A stretch of DNA of 64,000 bases from positions 163,106-227,105 of the forward strand of contig NW_004955518.1 in the NCBI RefSeq assembly GCF_000276665.1. The letters run 5' to 3'. This stretch comes from Chinchilla lanigera. Taxonomy: Eukaryota; Chordata; Mammalia; Rodentia; Chinchillidae. Shown here piece by piece: positions 55,745 to 64,000 of the stretch (position 1 is its first letter; each line of letters opens with the position of its first letter). Under the pieces are notes generated by a model. It did not search any database, was not told the origin of the DNA, and saw only the letters and a program-made list of their open reading frames with translations. A program made the translations under genes and the position numbers.

Positions 55745-55985
55745 GGACTTAAATGTGGAGATTCTGCAGTCAATCTACCTATGTTTAAATCTCAACCCTC
55801 TTGTTTTCTAGAGGTCTTTATTTTTTATGTTCTGCCTTATGTCTGTTTCATTATCTGTGTAATGATAATAACAGTTGTTTGTTCCTTTCATGGTAACTAT
55901 GAGGGTTAAATGGACTTACACATATATGAAATCTTAAGTCTTGGCACAGAGAGAAAGTATCCACTATTATGGTTATTCTTTTAAA
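55745..55985 (+). repeat. MIR SINE
   Basis: 'ctgtttcattatctgtgtaatgataataacag' and 'ggtaactatgagggttaaatggacttac', followed by 'ttggcacagagagaaagtatccactattat', match MIR core and tail. Confidence 0.85.
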
Positions 55986-56164
55986 AACAAAGTGAATTAA
56001 ATGAGCTCAAAGTGGTGTAGAAAGAAAGTAATACACGCACATGGTGAAGCACCAGTGACAACCACAATATTCTGTTAGTACCAGGTGAGTAGTAACTCTT
56101 AGCACCCTCAGAAACCTCTTCAATCTAAGGTGGCTCCTGATATGTTTCTTGTGTATCCTTCCTG

Positions 56165-56275
56165 AATTTGTATGTGTATATATATATATGTACATATGGG
56201 TATATATTATATATGTGAATGTACATATACAAGTATATATAGATAGATACATACATACATTCACACATATGTGGA
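56165..56275. repeat. AT-rich (TATG/TACA)n low-complexity tract
   Basis: Alternating purine-pyrimidine sequence with TATATA, TACATA and GATA runs. Confidence 0.9.
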
Positions 56276-56310
56276 AAGGTACATTCAAGGAAGACAAATG
56301 GGTAGTTTTT

Positions 56311-56482
56311 GTTGTTGTTGTTGTTGGTTTTTTTTCGTCTTTTTGAGAAAGGGTCTCACTATGCAGTTCAGGCTGGCCTTGAGCTCACTTTGTAACCCAG
56401 GCTGGTCTCGAACTCCCAACAATCCTCCTGCCTCAGACTCCTGAGTGCTGGGATTACAGGCATGCACCACCACGCCCGGCTT
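56311..56482 (-). mobile_element. B1-like SINE with internal duplication and exact target duplication
   Basis: The 16-bp direct repeat CAAATGGGTAGTTTTT lies at 56295-56310 and 56483-56498. The antisense body has two arms, 'tgcagttcaggctggccttgagctcactttg' and 'taacccaggctggtctcgaactcccaac'. It ends 'gctgggattacaggcatgcaccaccacgcccggc', very close to a B1 consensus. It is a young copy and the best reference for this SINE variant. Confidence 0.96.
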
Positions 56483-56498
56483 CAAATGGGTAGTTTTT

Positions 56499-57680
56499 AA
56501 GAAACAGAAGAGAGTGGAAAGGGATGCATCAGAATTCTGGAAGTAGTTGGGTCTAAATTCCTGGGAATTGCCATCAGTCTTGTGGACAAAACTGTACTGT
56601 GGCCATCACAATAGATATTAGTATTCAGAGATCATGAATCATCAAAAGAAAGGCTTAGCAAAGACATTAGATTAGCTCAAGTAACCAACAAACAAGTGTG
56701 TATTACACATTAAACTAATTTCATCAAATTGTTTCTGAAATGTCACTTAAAGGGGAAATCAGCCGTTCTTTTGAAAATGTACTTGTATAGACAACCTCAT
56801 TGCTTCACAGTACTGTATAAATGAGGCTTCTATTGTGTTTAGTTGTCTTAAAAGTACACTTTTTACTTTTTTAAATGTTATATTCAAACAGATCTGTTTG
56901 TTTATTACTTGGTTAACTCTCTTTGATTACTGTATTCCCTCCTTGTTCAAGTTGTTTAAGAAAATGTCACCATAAAATATTGATAGTGTCCATGGCAAGA
57001 CTCAGAAAAATGACCCACAGGTCTGATTCTATTCCAAAGAATTCAAGGGACTTTCCAAAGTAATGCATTTGGATTCAACTTGGAATTTGTAGTTCAAAAA
57101 GGGGCTGACAGAAGCTTATATTTTTACTGTCTATAAAGATAGTTTACAAAGCAAATAACTTCTGTTTTACTCTTAGAACAGACTTCTTAAGTATCGTCAA
57201 GTTTTGTTACAGGTGTCTATTTCCAAACAGTTGATGTGTGATACATGAGATTGCTGTTGTATCTAATTTTAAAATTTAACTTCCAAAGATGTTACTCAAT
57301 AAAACTGCTTAAAATGATAGATTCTGTTTTGAGTCAGATAGTTCCTCTAATCCTCTATCATTTCTTAAATGGACCTGAAATATTGAAGTTCATATTTTAT
57401 AGAATAGATCAGTTTGTACCCTTAGTGTGTTGAATATTCTTGCAACTATGGGCCTTCAATTTCAGTCTTTTCCATGTGGAAAATTTATCGCAGTGATTGT
57501 TACCCGATCTTCTCAGAAGGAGTGGCCATTTCCTCTTTATTTCCAATCTGTCCTTGTCCCCAAGATTAATGGAGGTTCTGCTAGACCTTTCCCTACCTTA
57601 ACATTTTCTCTCATTTTTCTAAAACCTGATACACAAATGACTTAAGGGAAGGAACAACTGCTGCCTCTCAGAGAGTCATG
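56499..57680. other. Unassigned AT-rich interval
   Basis: No gene or repeat recognised. Confidence 0.45.
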
Positions 57681-57684
57681 CTGA

Positions 57685-57860
57685 CACATTTCTAATGGTT
57701 GTCCAATGTCCAGTGAGTGCCAACCAAGCCAGCATCACACACCCATGATCCCTCCACTTCCCAAAGCCCTGCCTGTGAGCACATGAGGCTTTGGGGGACA
57801 CTAGACATGTCCACACAGAAACATCAATATCTAATAAATGCAAACTATGCACAATATCTA
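57685..57860 (-). mobile_element. MaLR-type LTR fragment
   Basis: 'aagccctgcctgtgagcacatgaggctttgggggacactagacatgtcc' matches the inner end of the LTR at 25071 ('aagcctgccccatgaccacatgaggctttggggggacacc'). Only the 5' part of the LTR (minus-strand sense) is left. Confidence 0.7.
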
Positions 57861-57920
57861 AAAAATGCAAACTATGTGTGTGATTGATGGTGGTGAGAAA
57901 CTTATAAAAAACAGCATGTA

Positions 57921-58021
57921 GGGACTGGGAATTTAGCTCAGTGACACAGCACCTGCCTGGCTAAGCGCAAGGTCATGAGTTTGATTCCCAGTACTGGAAA
58001 CGCCCCCCCCACACAAAAAAC
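57921..58021 (+). mobile_element. tRNA-derived ID-like SINE with target duplication
   Basis: It starts GGGACTGGGAATTTAGCTCAG, has B box 'gagtttgattcccag' and ends in a C-run and A-rich tail. The 11-bp repeat AACAGCATGTA flanks it exactly at 57910-57920 and 58022-58032. Confidence 0.95.
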
Positions 58022-58239
58022 AACAGCATGTAAATGCCATATTCATATGCACTGTGTAGTTTTTTGCTTTCATCCTATTTAACCTCTTACAACTATTTCA
58101 CCTTGCTTACCACTTCTTCCTTGAGATGTAGTCTTTTTAACACATCCTTCTCTTTATGGCTACTTCCATTCAGTCTCTTCTGATGGTTCTTCTTGTCTAC
58201 TCAGTCATTAAGCTTGGTATTTTTTCCCTTTTCTTTGAT

Positions 58240-58325
58240 TTTTTTCTTTCTTCCTTCCTTCCTTTCTCCTTCCTTCCTTCCTTGCTCTCTCTCCCTCTCT
58301 TTCTCTCTCTCTCTCTCTCCTCTTT
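58240..58325. repeat. (TTCC)n/(TC)n pyrimidine microsatellite
   Basis: TTCC units pass into TC units, about 85 bp. Confidence 0.9.
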
Positions 58326-58333
58326 TATGCTTT

Positions 58334-58510
58334 TTACTAGGGATTGAACATAGGGTCCTACACTGAGCTAAATCCCCAGCCCCTTTTATCTTTTATTTGA
58401 GACAGGCCTGCACTAAGTTATTAGGTTGCTCAGGCTGGACTTGAACTTTGGATCTTTCCTCAGTCTCTTGGAGGGCTGGAATTACAGGGGTGTACTGCCA
58501 CACCCAGCTG
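58334..58510 (-). mobile_element. B1+ID composite SINE
   Basis: 'ttactagggattgaacatagggtcctacactgagctaaatccccagcccc' (ID) is followed by 'gagacaggcctgcactaagttattaggttgctcaggctggacttgaa' and 'gctggaattacaggggtgtactgccacacccagc' (B1). Confidence 0.92.
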
Positions 58511-59190
58511 CATTAACGTTTCTTAATGCTTGGTTTGAGACTGTTTCTTCTTCATTCTCTCACCTTTCCAAAGCACTGCCATCTAGGAGAGTGACTAATT
58601 CTAAGCTGATGATTCCTAAAGTCCTATCTCTGAGTGCTACACCATGGTGCCTACTAGACATAGCTGAACATCTCTGGGACACCAAATATTTAAGTGAAAA
58701 CCAAAATGCATGCAGTTTGCCCAATTTACAATACCCCCAATACCACCTCATGTTTTTTTGGGTGCCTCCCAATATTCATGGAAGCTGGAAAACCAGACTC
58801 ATCCTTCACATTGCCCTTTCCATCATTCTCCCCAAAGCAGCTTCCCATCAGTTCCTGTCAGCATTGCCACTCACTCTCATATCTGTCTCCTTTTTATTGC
58901 TGCTGCTCTACTGAAGTCCAAGTCACAACCACCTTTCACTGAGATGGCTGCCTTCTTGACTTAACTTGGTCTTTTTCTAGCCCCTCTGGACATCTTGCTC
59001 CATTCCTTTTTTCAAACTACAGATAAAGTGATATTTTAAAAAATGCAAATGCACTCCTCTTCTCTACCGTAATGGCTTTGCATTTTCCTTAAAGAAAAAC
59101 CCTTATCTTTCTAGTTCACAATGACTGACAGACACCTCTGAATATTACCTTAAGTGATATCAGATTCTGCAAATATAGATACAGGAACTC
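58511..59190. other. Unassigned interval
   Basis: No supported gene or repeat. The open frame at 58426-58914 begins inside the SINE and is not credible. Confidence 0.45.
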
Positions 59191-59194
59191 TCTT

Positions 59195-59527
59195 GCAATG
59201 GGGAAATCATCCTGGATTACCTGTGTGAGCCTAGAGAAAAATCACATGAGTACTTAAAGAGGAAGATAGAGGGTGGCTTGACACACACAGCAAAAACCAA
59301 AGGATGACAGAAGCACAAGAGATTTGAAGATCATGGTGCTGGCTCTGAAGGCCAAGGAAAGTATATCTGGTCCAAAGTACAGCTGCAGAAGCTGGAAAAG
59401 GTAAAGGAATGGATTTCCTCTAGATCCTTCTGAGGGAATATAGCTATGCTTACATATTGATTTCTGAGCTCTGAAATCTGTTTTGGACTTTTGACCTCCA
59501 GAAGTGTAAGACAATAAGCTTCTTTCG
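59195..59527 (+). mobile_element. MLT1-type LTR fragment, cut by L1-E
   Basis: 'atcctggattacctgtgtgagccta', 'gctgcagaagctggaaaaggtaaaggaatggatttcctctagatccttctgaggga' and 'tttggacttttgacctccagaagtgtaagacaataa' are MLT1 words. The expected end of the LTR is missing because the L1-E tail begins at 59528. Confidence 0.85.
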
Positions 59528-60059
59528 TTTTTTTTTAATTTTAAAAATAAAAGGAGGAAAATATTAACAGACAGACAACATTTTACAAGATAGCAAAAGA
59601 ACAGTACAGACAATACGGAGTTACAAACAAAGTGGTAGGGAATTAACAATGGTGGTTGTATTACATATTGATATCTTCAAAGTGGCTTCTCATGAAAACA
59701 GATATAGAAATGAAATACTGATCAACCAAAGACTCATTGACAGTTTCTTTCAGCCTAGAAATGGAAGACAGAAGCACAACCATGTTAACTATCCTGTATA
59801 TACATACATACAAAATTTCTCCTTCTTTCCCTTTTCTTTTCCCACATCCCAGTTGCCCTTTACTCTTGAGCTGTTTCCTATCATTTCAGAGTGTCTATCA
59901 TACTTCCAAGTTTAAATTAACTCTTTCAAGTTTTACATTAGTGAAACATTGCAGTGATTGCACATGTATGTTTGATTTATTTCACTTATGAGTATGGTCT
60001 CTAGTTGTTACCATTTACATATAAAAGCCTCAAGTTTATCTTTCTTTACAGCTGAGTAA

Positions 60060-63000
60060 TACTCGACTCTATAAAAGTATCACAATTTTCTTATCCAATC
60101 CTCGGTGAATAGACATTTGGGTTGCTTCCACATTTTAGCAATTACACATTGTGCTGCTATGAATATATATATGCTGCACATATATCACTGTGATATGATG
60201 TTTTTAGATCTTCTGGGAAAATACCCAGCAGGGCGATAGCTGGGTTGAATGGGACCTTTAGACCTAGTTTTTGGAGGAATCTCCAAACTGATTTCCACAG
60301 TGGTTTCACCAGTCTGCGTTCCCACCAGCAGTGGAGAAGGGTTCCTATTTCTCCACAGCCTCGCCAGCATTTGTTATTGGTTGATTTCTTAATGCTAGCC
60401 ATTCTTACTGGCATAAGGTGGAATCTCAGTGTTGTTTTAATTTGCATTTCTCGAATGACTAATGATGTTGAACATTTTCACATATAATTATTTGCCATTT
60501 GTGTCTCCTTGTCTGAGAAGTATGTATTCATCTCCACTGCCCATTTGTGGATTGGGTCTTTGAATTTGGAGGGGCTGATATTTTTTAATTCTTTATATGT
60601 TCTAGATAAAAGCCCTTTGTCTGAGGGACAATCAGCTAAAATTTTTTCCAAGTTTGTGCGTTTTCCTTTTACTCTGCTGGTGATTTCTTTAGATGTGCAG
60701 AAACTTTTCAGTAGGATGAAATACCAGTTGTTGAGTCTTTCAAGTGTTTCACGTGCAATTTGGTTTTTGTTCATGAACTCTCTGCCTACCCTTATGTCTT
60801 CAAGGTTTTTACCTACTTTCTCTTCCAATAGATTTAGTGTTCGATTTAATATTGAGATCTGTGAACAATTTGACCTGAGTTTGCTGTGTGGTGATATGCT
60901 TGGGTCTATTTTCAGTCTTTGGCAGGTGGCAAGCCAATTTTTCGAGCACCATTTATTAAAGAGGCTATCGTTCTTCCAGTGAGTTTGATTGGCTCCTTTA
61001 TCAAAGATGAGGAGGCTGAGTGTGTTTTTGGCTGTGGCTGTTTCTTCCAGTCTGTGCCATTGATCCTCAGGCCTGTTTTTTAGCCAGTACCAGGTGGATT
61101 TTATGACAGTAGCTTTATAGTATAATTTCAAGTCAGGGATTGTGATTCCACCTGACTTGGCCTTGTTGCCCAGGATTGCTTTTGCTATTCTGGGTCTCTT
61201 CTGGTTCCAGATGAATTTAAGGCATATTTTCTCAAGATCTGTGAGGTATGTGAATGGTAGTTGAATGGAAATTGCATTGAATCTGTACAGCAGCTTTGGG
61301 AGTATGGCCATTTTCACAATGTTGGTTCTTCCTATCCACGAGCAAGGAATGTTTTTCCATTTATTGAAATCTTCTTTGATCTCTTTTTTCAGAGTACTGT
61401 AGTTTTCACTGAAGAGTCTTTGAATTCTTTTGTTGGATAGATTCCTAAATATTTCAATTTCTTGGATGTTATTGTGAAAGGTATGGTTTCCTTAATTTCT
61501 CTCTCAGTCTGTTTGTTGTTTGTGTATAGGAATGCTATCGATTTCTGGGTGTTGACTTTGGATCCAGCTACACTGCTGAATTTGTTGATTAATTCAAGGA
61601 GTCTTCTTGTGGAGTTTTTGGGGTCTTCCATGTAAAGTATCACATCATCTGCAAATTGTGATAGTTTTACTTCTTCCTTTTCTATCCTTGTTCCTTTTAT
61701 TTCTCTCTCTTGTCTAATTGCTCTGGCTAATGGTTCCAGAACGATATTGAACAGGAGTGGTGACAGTGGACATCCTTGTCTTGGTCTTGATTTTAAAGTA
61801 AAAGCTTTCACTTTTTGTCCATTGAGAATGATGTTGGCTGTTGGATTGTCATAGATGGCTTTGATCAGGTTAATGTAAAGAACATCTATTCCTATTTACT
61901 GTAGAGTTTTTTTTCATGAATGCACGTTGGACTTTGTCAAAAACTTTTTCTGCATATATTGAGATGATCATGTGGTTTTTGTCTTTGGCTCCATTGATAT
62001 GGCTTGTAAGATTTATAGCTTTGTGAATATTGAACCAACCCTGCATTCCTAGAATGAATCTGACTTGGTCCTGATGTATGATTTTCTTCATGATTTGCTG
62101 CGTTCTATTTGCTAGTATTTTATTGAGTATGTTTGCATCTATATTCATTAGGGAGAATGGTCTGTAGTTCTCATTGCTGGTTGGGTCTTTCTCTGGTTTT
62201 GGTATCAGTATGGTGCTTGCCTCCAGAAATGAGTTAGGGAGAATTGCTTCCTTTTCCATTTCATTGAAAAGTTTGAGGAGGTTTGGTATTAAGTCTTCTC
62301 TGAATTTCTTCTAAAATTCTGCTGTGACTCCATCAGGGTCTGGGCTTTTCTTTGTTGGTATGTTTTTAATCACATTTTCAATCTTGTTAATTGATATTGG
62401 GTTGTTCAGAAATTTTATATCTTCTTGAGTCAGCCTTGGTAATTCGTACATATCTAGGAATCTGTCCATTTCTTCTGAGTTTTCTATCCTTTGGGAGTAA
62501 AGATTTTCAAAGTAGGTATTGATGATCTTCTAAATTTCTTCAGGATCTGTAGTGATTTTATCCCTTTCACTCCTTATTGTGTGTATTTCAGTTTTTTCTT
62601 TCCTTTTTTGATAAGGTTGGCTAGGGATTTATCTATTTTATTTATTCTTTCAAAGAACCAACTTTTCAATTCATTAAATCTTTGTATTGTTTTGTTAGTC
62701 TCCATTGTGTTAATTTCTGCTCTGAGCTTTATAATTTCTTGCCTTCTTTGGGCTCTGGGTTTGACTTGCTCTTGTTTTTCTAGGAACTTGAGGTGCAGCA
62801 TAAGATTGTTTATCTGTACTTGTTTTTTTTTTTTTGCAAGGTGGGAGTTCACCGCTGTAAATTTCCCTCTGAGGACGGCTTTCCTTGCATCCCACAAGTT
62901 CCTGTAGGTTGTCTCAATTTTCATTTGAGTGTAAATAGAGTTTAATCTCTACCTATATTTCATCTGTGACCCATTGGTTTTTCTGGAGGATTTTATTTAA

Positions 63001-63740
63001 TTTCCAACTGTTTGTGGAGTTTTTGTATTTTTTTTTCATTAATTTCCAATTTCTTTGCACTATGGTCTGATAATATATGTGGGAAAATATCAATTTCTTT
63101 GCATTTACCTAAACATGTTCTATGTCTAGTGTATTATCTATTGTAGGGAATGTCCCATGTGCACCTGAGAAGGATATGTATTGTGATGCTGTTGGGTGGA
63201 GCACTCTGTAAAGGTCTATGAAGTCCATATGTTCACACGTATGGTTAAATTCTGTTATTTCTTTCCCAATTTTGAGTTGAATTGATCTATGTATGTGACA
63301 ATGATGTGTCCAAGTCCTCTGTTATGAATGTGTTGCTCCTTAGAGTTTGTCTTATACATGTGAGTGCTGCTATATTTGGTGCATAAATGTTTATGATTGT
63401 TATTTCTTCCTCCATTTTTATAACTTCTCTTGAAATTTCTCCTTCACAAGTATGTAACGACCTTCTTTATTTCTTTTGATTGTTCTTGATTTGAAGTTCA
63501 CATTGTCTGCCAACAGAATAGCTACGCCTGCTTTTTTCTGGGTTCCTGTTGCCTGGAGTATTGTTTCCATCATTTAATTTTCAGGCTTTGAATTCCCTTT
63601 TGTGTTAAATGAATTTCTTCTATACAGCATATATTTGGGTTCTTTTTTCCTAATCCAGTCTGCAAGTCTGCTTCTTTTGGTTGGTGCATTGAGACCATTT
63701 ACCTTGATGGTTATAACTGGTATGTACTGACTTATCTTTG
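60060..63740 (-). pseudogene. L1-E ORF2 relic
   Basis: Reverse-transcriptase blocks include [20 protein letters not shown] (about 61790-61730) and an intact FADD box at 61655-61644 ([14 protein letters not shown]). The C-terminal Cys-rich motif near 60380-60325 reads [19 protein letters not shown], so the last cysteine of the CX3CX7HX4C pattern is replaced by arginine. The endonuclease half (62950-63740) is more broken, with frameshifts. Confidence 0.92.
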
Positions 63741-63761
63741 TCATCCTATTTTCCTGCAGTT

Positions 63762-63962
63762 GGATCCTCCTTTTTCTCTATTTAATTGCTTGCTCTGCTT
63801 GTTGGTCCTTTTGTATTGTTGTTCTTGAAGTTCACGTCTGTTTTATCTCTTTCTAGTATATCTTTTGGTACTTTTTGTAGGATTGTTTTGGTGCTCATGA
63901 ATTTCTTCAGTTGTTCTTTATCAGGAAAATATTTTATTTCTCCATTAAATGTGAAAGATAGC
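63762..63962 (-). pseudogene. L1-E ORF1 C-terminal fragment
   Basis: By position and similarity to copies A and C, 'ttggtgctcatgaatttcttcagttgttctttatcaggaaaatattttatttctcc' encodes the ORF1 C-terminal domain antisense. It stops at the junction at 63963. Confidence 0.75.
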
Positions 63963-64000
63963 TGTTTTATTTTAAAGAGTAAAAGAAGGATAACAAAATA
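63963..64000 (-). mobile_element. Start of another L1 3' end, running off the window
   Basis: 'tgttttattttaaagagtaaaagaaggataacaaaata' resembles the antisense 3' tails at 18445 ('aattttaaaagataaaagaaggaaaacata') and 59537. Only 38 bases are visible. Confidence 0.55.

Larger units (their letters stand above)
59528..63962 (-). mobile_element. L1 copy E, best-preserved, truncated at its ORF1 end
   Basis: The 3' UTR is at 59528-59950, ORF2 runs to about 63740, and the C-terminal half of ORF1 is at about 63762-63962. At 63963 the sequence switches to what looks like the antisense 3' end of another L1, so the rest of E is not contiguous here. ORF2 has a 279-codon uninterrupted stretch (61317-60478), the longest in any copy. 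Confidence 0.95.

Noticed and set aside
60509..60982. 157-codon plus-strand frame, and a similar one at 19362-19892
   Set aside because: Antisense shadows of L1 ORF2.
1..64000. CRISPR arrays, operons, riboswitches, bacterial insertion sequences or defence systems
   Set aside because: Sequence is plainly mammalian nuclear DNA. No regular spaced-repeat arrays or prokaryotic gene organisation were seen.

Overview
This is a nuclear window from a placental mammal, almost certainly a rodent outside the mouse/rat group. The evidence is a set of SINEs: B1-like (7SL-derived) elements, tRNA-derived ID-like elements with 'atttagctcagtgg' A-box cores, and B1+ID composites. Young L1s have tandem-monomer 5' ends, and there are old mammal-wide relics (MIR, MLT1, L1M, Tigger, mariner). 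The composites point to a squirrel-related or beaver/kangaroo-rat-related lineage; I cannot settle the species. No intact protein-coding gene is visible.

Layout: 1-5760 is a minus-strand L1 (A) with a SINE inside. 5830-6260 is an old L1 3' end with a polypyrimidine tract. 6440-12588 is a plus-strand L1 (B) with an unusual, internally repeated 3' UTR. 12600-18235 is mostly single-copy sequence with a (TCTG/TCTC)n tract and small SINE, L1 and MIR pieces. 18440-24868 is a minus-strand L1 (C) with a tandem ~400-bp 5' UTR monomer. 24975-28200 holds SINEs and a solo MaLR-type LTR nested in a SINE. 28220-29790 is an ERV-L/MaLR-type gag relic, broken by an antisense LTR and a SINE. 29792-33500 is a plus-strand L1 (D) with an internal deletion and a 422-N assembly gap. 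33500-36120 is a dense SINE cluster with a second solo LTR nested in a SINE.

37180-38678 is the most informative part. A CpG-island promoter with CCAAT boxes leads into three exon-like blocks whose translation matches the N-terminus of tastin (TROAP). The block carries a frame problem at the exon 2/3 junction and an in-frame TGA, and no later exons follow, so I read it as a partial, unprocessed TROAP pseudogene copy. A second CpG island at 42300-43430 has no recognised gene, but it has a strong minus-strand splice donor and short GC-rich tandem repeats.

40480-59520 is a graveyard of old repeats: Tigger-like and mariner DNA transposons, MaLR and MLT1 LTRs, L1M pieces, MIRs and SINEs. Long unassigned stretches separate them. 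59528-63962 is a minus-strand L1 (E), the best-preserved copy, and it is cut at its ORF1 end by the 3' end of yet another L1 that runs off the window.

The window does not contain a coherent multi-gene system. Its interest lies in the TROAP copy, two orphan CpG islands, the architecture of this L1 lineage (monomeric 5' UTRs, duplicated 3' UTR, a chimeric deletion copy) and several datable nested insertions.
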